NCBI GenBank assembly: GCA_002310115.1
Contig: DBYI01000085.1
Coordinates: forward strand, 1-64,000
DNA length: 64,000 nt
Source of the DNA: Ruminococcus flavefaciens
GTDB taxonomy: Bacteria; Bacillota; Clostridia; Oscillospirales; Ruminococcaceae
Reading direction: 5' to 3'
Part shown: one piece after another, positions 6,252 through 12,455 of the stretch
Layout: each line of letters opens with the position of its first letter
Numbering within the stretch: position 1 is the first letter of the stretch
Program-made: the position numbers and the translations under genes
The notes under the pieces: generated by a model
Seen by the model: the letters and a program-made list of their open reading frames with translations, nothing else
Database searches by the model: none
What the model was told of the DNA's origin: nothing

Positions 6252-8183
6252 TCATTCACTTGTGACTACCTCTCCGGTCCATTCTATTATGCCGCCGAAT
6301 TCGTAGATATGCGTATATCCCATATCAGCCAGCTTCTGCGAAGCCTGTTTACTTCGATTGCCGCTTCGGCAGTATATCAGAATCACTTGATTGAAGTCAG
6401 GTAATTTCTCAGGCTGTTCCGTACCTATAGATTCGTTCGGTATCAGTATTGCACCGGGGATATGACCGCTGTCGTACTCGTCCTGCCGCCGCACATCGAC
6501 TATAACAAGCTTGTCATCTGCCGCCATCATTTCCTTTGCTTTTTCCTGCGTTATATGATTATAGCCTGCTTCGGTTTGTGATGTATTGACCTGACTTTTA
6601 TTATCAGTGGTAGTTAAAGTGGTAGTAATAGTTGATGACGCAGCAGTCAGAACAGCCGTAGTTGTCGTGACTGCAGTTGTTTCATTATCGGAAAGCTTTT
6701 CAACACCCAGAATAAATCTTTGCAGACATACAAGATCGGCTACATTGACCATTCCGTCACTGTTTACATCGGCTCTGTAAAGATATGAGCCTTTGCCTGC
6801 CAATAGATCAAGGATAATTCTTCTGAGAGGTATAATATCGAAAACGTCGACGATACCGTCCTTATTTATATCGCCTTTTTCATATTCCGAATCACTTCCC
6901 TCTTCTATCAGCTTATTCATATAGGATCGAACCCCTGCATTGGCTACATAAGCATTATCAAAGTAAAAATCTGTATCGCTTTCCTTTGTTTCAATGCGTA
7001 TAGTTGTCTTATATGCATTCTCGGGAATGGTATATGATACGGCCGAAAGATCTGCCCATTCGCCTTTGCGTGCTGAAACAACAGCAGCTTCATCAAAGTG
7101 ATCTGCGCCTTCCTCATCTTCATACATGACTGTCAGGACAAAATCTACTGATTCTTCCGTGTCCTGCATTACCGCTGCACCAAAACCGATTTTGTCCCCT
7201 GATGAAAAATTGCTTGAAATAGGAAGATCAACTCCGTCCCATTCTTCAACTCTATCAGATACAAGCAGGCAATTGTCACCTTTAATGCCGCTATAACCGT
7301 TTTCGGCTACAGACAGATCGCATTCATGATAAGATGACCAGTCAATAATCTTATCCGAATCAAAATTATATATATGATAATATCCATTGGAGTCCATAAA
7401 ATTTAATCGAGGATTCTTAACATATGGACCATATCTGAGTATCTGTGCGTGTCCCGAACCCATAGGAGACGTATATATCCTCTTTACGTTTGCAGAGCCG
7501 CTGGATCTATAATTCTCGATATACAGAAGATTTCCATAAAGCTTTCCTGACATATCAACTCCCAGTTGGCTGAATGCTTCAAAGTGTTCGTAAATATCAA
7601 CATCGCCTTTAATATAGTTTCTCTGATTATTTTTGGCACAGTTCTCGGTACATACGCTCCAGTATCTTGGATATGACAAGGTACCGTCAAAGCTTCCCAT
7701 ATTATACACGTTCTGTTTATACAGATCGTAAGTCTTGTTATCGACGTAATATGATCCACACTCTTCAATGTCCTGCGGCAGAGACCAGTTTCCATAGCCT
7801 TCTACGATAATATATTCTAAAAAAGGATTGTTTGTCCAGCCGCGTACTCCAATGAAAGAATTACCTTTGGGAAAAAATTCTGCTTCATAACCCAGTGATC
7901 GTTCATCTGTCAGAAGATACTTGTAATTCTGTTTTCTATCATAGTATTTTCCCATACTGAATGTACAGCTTTCAACATTTTCCCATGAACAAGTAAATGC
8001 TCCCTCATAAGGTTCAAACGTGATCTTTCCTTGATAGTTCTGATTCCACATCTCATAATCAAAGGAACCTATGCAGCCTTTTTCCAGCTGATCAACAGCT
8101 GAGGCTGAAAACGGAACGCAAAAAGATAATATCACAGCGGAAACAGTCAGACCTAATGCCCTTTTAATTGTATTACCAATCAT
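6252..8183 (-). CDS. Secreted GH11 xylanase-CBM22-dockerin-rhodanese fusion
   Basis: A 643-residue exported protein in one uninterrupted frame. Signal peptide (about 1-29, cut near SASA). GH11 endo-1,4-beta-xylanase domain (about 36-240): the jelly-roll motif WTNNPFLEYIIVEGYG carries the nucleophile Glu123, and YIENYRSSGSA carries the acid/base Glu223. CBM22-like xylan-binding module (about 268-415). Type I dockerin with two calcium repeats, DINKDGIVDVFD (438-449) and DVNSDGMVNVAD (472-483). Thr-rich linker (500-530). C-terminal rhodanese domain (542-640) with DVRRQDEYDSGHIPGA and the active-site loop CRSGNR (Cys605). The first four parts are ordinary for a cellulosomal xylanase; the rhodanese is not. 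The start is supported by GGGAG 9 nt upstream. Confidence 0.93.
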   Translation of the reverse strand: MIGNTIKRALGLTVSAVILSFCVPFSASAVDQLEKGCIGSFDYEMWNQNYQGKITFEPYEGAFTCSWENVESCTFSMGKYYDRKQNYKYLLTDERSLGYEAEFFPKGNSFIGVRGWTNNPFLEYIIVEGYGNWSLPQDIEECGSYYVDNKTYDLYKQNVYNMGSFDGTLSYPRYWSVCTENCAKNNQRNYIKGDVDIYEHFEAFSQLGVDMSGKLYGNLLYIENYRSSGSANVKRIYTSPMGSGHAQILRYGPYVKNPRLNFMDSNGYYHIYNFDSDKIIDWSSYHECDLSVAENGYSGIKGDNCLLVSDRVEEWDGVDLPISSNFSSGDKIGFGAAVMQDTEESVDFVLTVMYEDEEGADHFDEAAVVSARKGEWADLSAVSYTIPENAYKTTIRIETKESDTDFYFDNAYVANAGVRSYMNKLIEEGSDSEYEKGDINKDGIVDVFDIIPLRRIILDLLAGKGSYLYRADVNSDGMVNVADLVCLQRFILGVEKLSDNETTAVTTTTAVLTAASSTITTTLTTTDNKSQVNTSQTEAGYNHITQEKAKEMMAADDKLVIVDVRRQDEYDSGHIPGAILIPNESIGTEQPEKLPDFNQVILIYCRSGNRSKQASQKLADMGYTHIYEFGGIIEWTGEVVTSE

Positions 8184-8238
8184 TTATATCACTCCCTCAG
8201 AAATAATCATTTCACCAGAATTCTATATCTATTCTTTT

Positions 8239-8266
8239 ATTATACACATATCTCGCTAAAAAGCAA
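8239..8266 (-). promoter_or_regulatory. Candidate promoter of the xylanase-rhodanese operon
   Basis: On the minus strand TTGCTT (8261-8266) and TATAAT (8239-8244) are 16 nt apart, about 56 nt upstream of the xylanase ATG. The -10 is perfect and the -35 weak. Confidence 0.5.
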
Positions 8267-8360
8267 GCCGTTTTTTGTTGAGTAATATATAAATATGCTA
8301 ACTTTACAATACAAATCCTCATACCTAATTTCTATGCTCATAGATCAAAACAGGCCAAAG

Positions 8361-8386
8361 AAACCAGCTCCGAATGGAGCTGGTTT
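8361..8386. terminator. Terminator hairpin, repeat family copy 3
   Basis: AAACCAGCTCC (8361-8371), loop GAAT and GGAGCTGGTTT (8376-8386) form an 11-bp perfect stem followed by CTTGTTG. Confidence 0.65.
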
Positions 8387-8650
8387 CTTGTTGTAACGTT
8401 ATAATGCCTTTAAGCTTGTTAAGGTATTCCTCGATGATAAATAAAGTATTATAGACACTTAATAGTATACACCCAATATTTTATTCTTGTGAATTCCGTG
8501 CGGAATTCTGTGCGGAATAGGTCTGAAAAATGCCTATTCTACGTGAAAATTATTTCTCTAACAGGAAAAATCTTTCAAGTCAGAACATAAAAGAAAAATG
8601 ACTGAATCCCGCTATTTTACGCGATACAGCCATTTTCCTAACTCATAATT

Positions 8651-8743
8651 TGAGCGGACAGAGAGTGATTCGAATATTTGTAACGCACTGTTTTTGCCTA
8701 TTTATAGCCTTTTATAATTTTCGTGTGGAATAAATGAGTGGAA
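8651..8743 (-). repeat. Scar module C with tRNA-Ser 3' fragment
   Basis: GAGCGGACAGAGAG at 8652-8665, then TGATTCGAA, matches the tRNA-Ser(GGA) 3' end at 21450-21472 with one substitution in 23 bases, in the same orientation. The following stretch aligns with scar B1 at 4193-4280. It probably marks the boundary between two stacked islands. Confidence 0.65.
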
Positions 8744-8820
8744 TGCGTTTTTAAAAGCTGAAATACTATTCTTCTAATTGAATTTAATTTCAACATTCTT
8801 TTCAATAATACATGAGAAAA

Positions 8821-8844
8821 CCGTTGCAGTAAATACTGCAACGG
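8821..8844 (-). terminator. Hairpin, probable minus-strand terminator
   Basis: CCGTTGCAGTA and TACTGCAACGG are separated by two bases (11-bp perfect stem). Read on the minus strand the stem is followed by TTTTCTC. No gene directly upstream on that strand is intact, so it may be left from a lost gene. Confidence 0.45.
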
Positions 8845-8946
8845 CTCTATTCCCAATAGGGTGTCAATTACTTTTGCAACGTTTCAAAAGCCAATATATC
8901 ACTTATATGAAACATTTTTTACTGTTTCAATAGACAGTAGTCTATT

Positions 8947-9033
8947 GGCGCACCCGTAATCCGTTCCGCACAAGTCCAATCAGGCATTGTGGAGCATACC
9001 AAAATAACAGCATACCCTATTGAAACTGAATAA
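8947..9033 (+). pseudogene. Possible 3' remnant of an unrecognised gene
   Basis: A 28-codon open stretch (GAPVIRSAQVQSGIVEH... ending PIETE) runs to a TAA and is followed four bases later by a textbook terminator. It has no start codon and begins just after an in-frame stop. The layout looks like the tail of a gene whose 5' part was deleted. I do not recognise the family. Confidence 0.25.
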
Positions 9034-9036
9034 CAG

Positions 9037-9074
9037 ATACAGCTCTCGATTCGTGTTGAGAGCTGTATTTTTTT
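9037..9074 (+). terminator. Rho-independent terminator
   Basis: ATACAGCTCTC (9037-9047) pairs with GAGAGCTGTAT (9058-9068) and is followed by seven T. It lies just upstream of the arsR promoter, so it closes whatever once read into this block. Confidence 0.8.
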
Positions 9075-9092
9075 GATGAGAATTTGTGAAAA

Positions 9093-9125
9093 CATATTGA
9101 CAAGCTTCAATATGTGTGATATAAT
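9093..9125 (+). promoter_or_regulatory. arsR promoter with overlapping operator
   Basis: TTGACA (9097-9102) and TATAAT (9120-9125) are 17 nt apart. A perfect inverted repeat, CATATTGA, 6 nt, TCAATATG (9093-9114), covers the -35. The position is right for an autoregulatory ArsR operator that is relieved when metalloid binds the repressor. Confidence 0.82.
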
Positions 9126-9154
9126 ATAGAAAATCATCAATGTGAGGTGAGCAA

Positions 9155-9460
9155 ATGGAACTGACAAACAAGCAGATCACCGTGATTTTCAAGGCTCTGT
9201 GCGATGAGAACCGTGTGCAGATATTCAGGCTTCTGCAAAACGGCGAGAAATGTGCCTGCAAGCTGCTTGAAGCAATGCAGTGTACCCAACCTACGCTTTC
9301 GCATCACATGAAGATACTCTGTGACAGCGGTCTTGTGGTCGGAAGAAAAGAGGGCAAGTGGATGTATTACTCCATTTCTCCAGAGGGTACGGAGAAAGCC
9401 GTGAATGTTCTGCGTGAACTGACAAAAGTATCTGACAGCGGAGAGTGCTGCTGTAAATAA
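9155..9460 (+). CDS. arsR: ArsR/SmtB-family metalloregulatory repressor
   Basis: Winged-helix repressor of 101 residues that heads the block. The recognition helix segment is QPTLSHHMKIL followed by the wing GKWMYYSI. A CAC motif in the KCACKLLEAM segment corresponds to the CxC metal-sensing site in the alpha-3 helix of ArsR proteins (ELCVCDL in others). A C-terminal CCCK could add thiol ligands. The GTGAGGTGAG ribosome-binding region precedes the ATG. Expected ligand is As(III) or Sb(III), given the permease and thioredoxin-like neighbours; the ligand is inferred. Confidence 0.9.
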   Translation: MELTNKQITVIFKALCDENRVQIFRLLQNGEKCACKLLEAMQCTQPTLSHHMKILCDSGLVVGRKEGKWMYYSISPEGTEKAVNVLRELTKVSDSGECCCK

Positions 9461-9534
9461 AATGTCCGTGGGAACACGGATTATTATTTACAGTTCGTAT
9501 AGATAAATTCAAATATATTTATTGGAGGTAAACT

Positions 9535-9972
9535 ATGAAACACACAGAAATTGCAAGTGAGCTTTTCTCAAAGCGGTATTACTGCTCTCAGGCGGTACTT
9601 GCGGCATTTGCCGAGGAGCTTGGAATGACAAAGGAACATGCATTGAAAGTCGGAGCTTGCTTCGGCGGCGGTATGTGCAAGGCTGAGGTCTGCGGAGCGT
9701 GTACGGGTGCGCTTATGGCTTTAGGGCTTAAATACGGTATGTGCGAAGACGGTGACTTAGAAAGCAAAGAGAGAGCAAACAGCTATGCCGTGCGTTTTCT
9801 TGATGAATTTTCGAAACAAAACGGCTCTTATATCTGCCGTGAGCTGCTTGACTGCGATATTTCCACCGATGAGGGCAAGGCTTATGCAAGGGCAAAGGGG
9901 CTGTTCGCAATGGAATGTCCGAAGATGATAGAGAGTGCTGTGCTGATCGCTGAAAAGCTGATAAACGAATAA
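9535..9972 (+). CDS. C_GCAxxG_C_C family protein (putative redox protein)
   Basis: A 145-residue cysteine-rich protein of the family named for its motif. The motif is visible as CFGGGMCKAEVCGACTGALM (about 42-61), with earlier Cys in YYCSQAV and later ones in YICRELLDCD and MECP. Family members often sit in ars or redox operons and may be exported or bind a metal or cluster; function is not established. GGAGG lies 7 nt before the ATG. It is second in the ArsR-headed block, 74 nt after arsR. Confidence 0.85.
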   Translation: MKHTEIASELFSKRYYCSQAVLAAFAEELGMTKEHALKVGACFGGGMCKAEVCGACTGALMALGLKYGMCEDGDLESKERANSYAVRFLDEFSKQNGSYICRELLDCDISTDEGKAYARAKGLFAMECPKMIESAVLIAEKLINE

Positions 9973-10051
9973 TTCGGCCGTATGAAAAATACGGCTTTTA
10001 TCCCGTGAATAAATCGACTGATTTCAATTTATCTATGGAAGGAGGTGCTTT

Positions 10052-11053
10052 ATGGGAATTTGGGACTTCATACAAGACGAGATTCTCGGTATGAAATGGC
10101 TGAACAGGCTTATCGGCTCGTTGCTGAATGCTTGTGGTCTTGATACAAGCGGAAAAATCGGTGGAAGTGTGCAGTTTTTCATTTATGATGTTATCAAGAT
10201 CATGGTTCTGCTCGGTGTGCTGATATTTCTTATATCCTACATTCAGAGCTACTTTCCGCCTGAGAGGACAAAGAAGATACTTGGCAGGTTTCACGGTATC
10301 GGCGCAAACTGTATCGCAGCACTGCTCGGCACGGTCACACCGTTCTGTTCATGCTCGTCCATACCGTTATTCATGGGATTCACAAGTGCAGGACTTCCAC
10401 TAGGAGTAACATTCTCGTTCCTTATCTCATCGCCAATGGTTGACCTCGGCTCCCTTATTCTTCTGATGAGCATATTCGGATGGAAGGTCGCTGTGGTGTA
10501 TGTGATCGTCGGACTTGTCATAGCTGTAGTCGGCGGTACGCTAATTGAAAAGCTGCACCTTGAAAGTGAGGTCGAGGAGTTTATCCGCAACGGCAAGAGT
10601 ATTGACACTCCGCAGAACGAGCTGACAAAGCGTGACAGGCTGAAATACTCATGGGAACAGGTCACGGGAACTGTGAAAAAGGTCTTTACCTATGTCATAT
10701 TTGGTGTAGGTATCGGTGCAGTTATCCATAACTGGATACCCGAAGAATGGGTGATAAAGCTGCTCGTCACAGGAAATCCGTTCGGCGTTATCATAGCAAC
10801 TGTCTGCGGAATACCGATGTATGCGGATATATTCGGCTGTATCCCCATAGCTGAAGCTCTGCTTGCAAAGGGTGCAAGGCTTGGAGTGGTACTCAGTTTT
10901 ATGATGGGAGTCACCACGCTTTCGCTGCCGTCGATGATCATGCTGAAAAAAGCGATCAAGCCAAAGCTGTTAGGCATTTTCATCGCTATCTGTACGGTTG
11001 GAATTATCCTTGTTGGGTATTTCTTCAATATCATTCAAATCTATATCATTTAG
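10052..11053 (+). CDS. ArsP-like permease (DUF318 / permease superfamily)
   Basis: A 333-residue inner-membrane transporter with about eight hydrophobic segments arranged as two halves. The first half carries the diagnostic TPFCSCSSIP motif (about 107-116) and the second a matching GIPMYADIFGCIP segment. This superfamily includes ArsP, an efflux permease for trivalent organoarsenicals, and the YraQ/YcgR proteins. Placement behind arsR and before a redox-active disulfide protein supports arsenical efflux. Start chosen from GGAAGGAGGT 5 nt upstream of the ATG. Confidence 0.87.
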   Translation: MGIWDFIQDEILGMKWLNRLIGSLLNACGLDTSGKIGGSVQFFIYDVIKIMVLLGVLIFLISYIQSYFPPERTKKILGRFHGIGANCIAALLGTVTPFCSCSSIPLFMGFTSAGLPLGVTFSFLISSPMVDLGSLILLMSIFGWKVAVVYVIVGLVIAVVGGTLIEKLHLESEVEEFIRNGKSIDTPQNELTKRDRLKYSWEQVTGTVKKVFTYVIFGVGIGAVIHNWIPEEWVIKLLVTGNPFGVIIATVCGIPMYADIFGCIPIAEALLAKGARLGVVLSFMMGVTTLSLPSMIMLKKAIKPKLLGIFIAICTVGIILVGYFFNIIQIYII

Positions 11054-11064
11054 GAGGAAACTAT

Positions 11065-11436
11065 ATGGCTCTGTTTGGAAAGAAAAAGGAAGAAATAAAA
11101 GCTGAAACATCCTGCTGTTGTGGCAGTGGGCAGTCTGCCAGTGAGGTCACATCGACCTGCTGCGGAGAAAAGGTCAAGGGTATCTGCTGTATCAAAGTCC
11201 TCGGTTCGGGCTGTAAGTCCTGTCATCAGCTATATGAAAACACTCTGAAAGCTGTGGAAGAGTTGGGAATCGAGGTCGAGTACATCACCGATATGCAAAA
11301 GATCATGGAGTACGGCGCAATGTCAATGCCTGCGCTTGTAATCAATGAGAAGGTCGTGTCGGTGGGCAGAGTTTTGAAGCCTGCGGAGATCTCTGCTCTG
11401 GTAAGCGATATGACAGGTAAGTCGGGGTGTAAATAA
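11065..11436 (+). CDS. Thioredoxin-fold redox-active disulfide protein with Cys-rich N-terminus
   Basis: A 123-residue protein. Residues 1-40 are a Lys/Cys-rich lead (SCCCGSGQ, TCCGEKV, CCIKV), and about 41-118 are a small thioredoxin-like domain with active site CKSC in GSGCKSCHQLYENTLK and the cis-Pro loop SMPALVINEKV. Stand-alone domains of this kind commonly accompany DUF318 permeases. The extra Cys clusters may bind metalloid before export, which is inferred. It follows the permease by 11 nt with its own AGGAGG. Confidence 0.87.
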   Translation: MALFGKKKEEIKAETSCCCGSGQSASEVTSTCCGEKVKGICCIKVLGSGCKSCHQLYENTLKAVEELGIEVEYITDMQKIMEYGAMSMPALVINEKVVSVGRVLKPAEISALVSDMTGKSGCK

Positions 11437-11540
11437 TGAACAAGCCAAAGGTCGCATTTATGGCAGCGAGAATACCGATGAAAAGGAGCAAGACTGCTTC
11501 GCTAAGGCGTTATTCCGCTAGCAACGGTAACATTCATTGA
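11436..11540 (+). pseudogene. Possible arsC (arsenate reductase) N-terminal stub
   Basis: The frame opens with MNKPKVAF, typical of the first beta strand of LMW-phosphatase-type ArsC in this group, and overlaps the preceding stop by one base (TAATG), as an operon member would. After eight codons the expected CVHNSCRSQ catalytic loop is missing and the sequence becomes unrelated until a TGA 34 codons in. It is most simply read as a deletion remnant at the point where scar D begins. The call rests on eight residues and gene order only. Confidence 0.35.
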
Positions 11541-11574
11541 AAGCTTTTTGTTAATGAATATTTTTAAATAGAAT

Positions 11575-11605
11575 CAGCTCCCGTAAAGGGAGCTGGCTTC
11601 TTTCA
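11575..11605. terminator. Terminator hairpin, repeat family copy 4
   Basis: CAGCTCCC (11575-11582) pairs with GGGAGCTG (11588-11595), followed by GCTTCTTTC. It would end the ars block transcript. Confidence 0.7.
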
Positions 11606-11684
11606 ATAACGTTTATACCACCTATCGTCGTGTGAATTTCGTGTGATTGTGACAGTCTCACAAATCTCGGAGGCACTATTTTTA

Positions 11685-11713
11685 TTGACAAGAGTTTAGG
11701 CATCTGATATTAT
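11685..11713 (+). promoter_or_regulatory. Promoter without an obvious gene
   Basis: TTGACA (11685-11690) and TATTAT (11708-11713) are 17 nt apart. Downstream lie about 400 nt without an ORF before the TfoX-like gene. It may drive a long leader, an untranslated RNA, or be a leftover. Confidence 0.5.
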
Positions 11714-11901
11714 AATAATATAGACATGTTTCCAAATACGCTCCACGTTGAGTGCGTAGTTTTGCTGTCACGAGAAAAATCCTGAAACGGCGTATTTACG
11801 CGGTTTATCGGCATCACCCTTTTCCGATAACCGCAGATTCACCCACTCAAAATCTGTATGCGGAAACAGGTAAAAGGGCAAAATGGCATACACGGCACAT
11901 C

Positions 11902-11966
11902 TGACAACCAATCTGCACACTTTGATTTTTGACAACCAAATCACGCACTCGATTTAGGGTGCGTGA
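11902..11966 (+). repeat. Two tandem imperfect repeats plus hairpin
   Basis: TGACAACCAATCTGCACAC and following bases (11902-11929) are repeated as TGACAACCAAATCACGCAC and following bases (11930-11955). The second copy runs into an inverted repeat, TCACGCAC, 10 nt, GTGCGTGA. The layout recalls a protein-binding iteron or a transfer/replication site of a mobile element; the function is unknown. Confidence 0.45.
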
Positions 11967-12116
11967 AACTGCTTTTTCCGATTTTTCAGTGTGTGGATTG
12001 AATGCCATAGTGAAAAACAGCGTAAAATCGCAGAAAACAGACTTGCCAAAAGTTGCGATTCGGGTGTTTGCAAAATAACGTTGAGTGTGGGGAAAGGTTG
12101 TAAAGGAGTATTTGTT

Positions 12117-12455
12117 ATGGAAAAATCAAAAGCAAAAGAGCTTGCAGAATACATAACAGAACAGCTTGCAGGATTGGAAGATATCCGTAAAACACCTATG
12201 ATGGGCGGCTATATTTTTTACTATCGGGAGCGCATTTTCGGTGGCATATACGGAACTGGCTTTATGGTAAAAATAACAGAAGCCAGTCGGAAATATATGC
12301 CCGACAGCATTGCTTGCCCGCCGTATGATGGTGCAAAGGAAATGCTGCCTGTAACGATAATTGATGATAGAGAATTATTAAAAAAAATGGTATCCGAAAT
12401 GTTCAGCGAACTGCCAGAACGGAAACCGAAAACCAGAAAGGCGGAGAAAAAATGA
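12117..12455 (+). CDS. TfoX N-terminal domain protein
   Basis: A 112-residue protein equivalent to the N-terminal half of TfoX/Sxy: KTPMMGGYIFYYRERIFGGIY followed by FMVKIT and PPYDGAKEML match the fold's conserved core, with a basic tail (KPKTRKAEKK). In gamma-proteobacteria TfoX regulates competence; the many small Firmicute versions have no assigned role. AAAGGAG 9 nt upstream supports this ATG over an upstream in-frame one at 11991. Its stop overlaps the next start (ATGA). Confidence 0.82.
   Translation: MEKSKAKELAEYITEQLAGLEDIRKTPMMGGYIFYYRERIFGGIYGTGFMVKITEASRKYMPDSIACPPYDGAKEMLPVTIIDDRELLKKMVSEMFSELPERKPKTRKAEKK

Larger units (their letters stand above)
8184..9154. other. Intergenic region with scar C and remnants
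   Basis: No intact gene. In order it holds the xylanase promoter, a terminator hairpin (8361-8386), a 'GTGCGGAATTC'-type tail, a tRNA-Ser 3'-end fragment (8652-8674), an 11-bp hairpin (8821-8844), a possible 3' gene remnant (8947-9033), a strong plus-strand terminator (9037-9074) and the arsR promoter. Confidence 0.5.
11541..12116. other. Intergenic region: scar D, orphan promoter, iteron-like repeats
   Basis: No gene seen. It contains the family terminator (11575-11595), a 'CGTGTGAATTTCGTGTG' tail (11621-11646), a promoter (11685-11713) with no obvious gene after it, two tandem imperfect repeats (11902-11955) and an 8-bp inverted repeat TCACGCAC/GTGCGTGA (11941-11966). The downstream tfoX-like gene starts at 12117. 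Confidence 0.5.
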
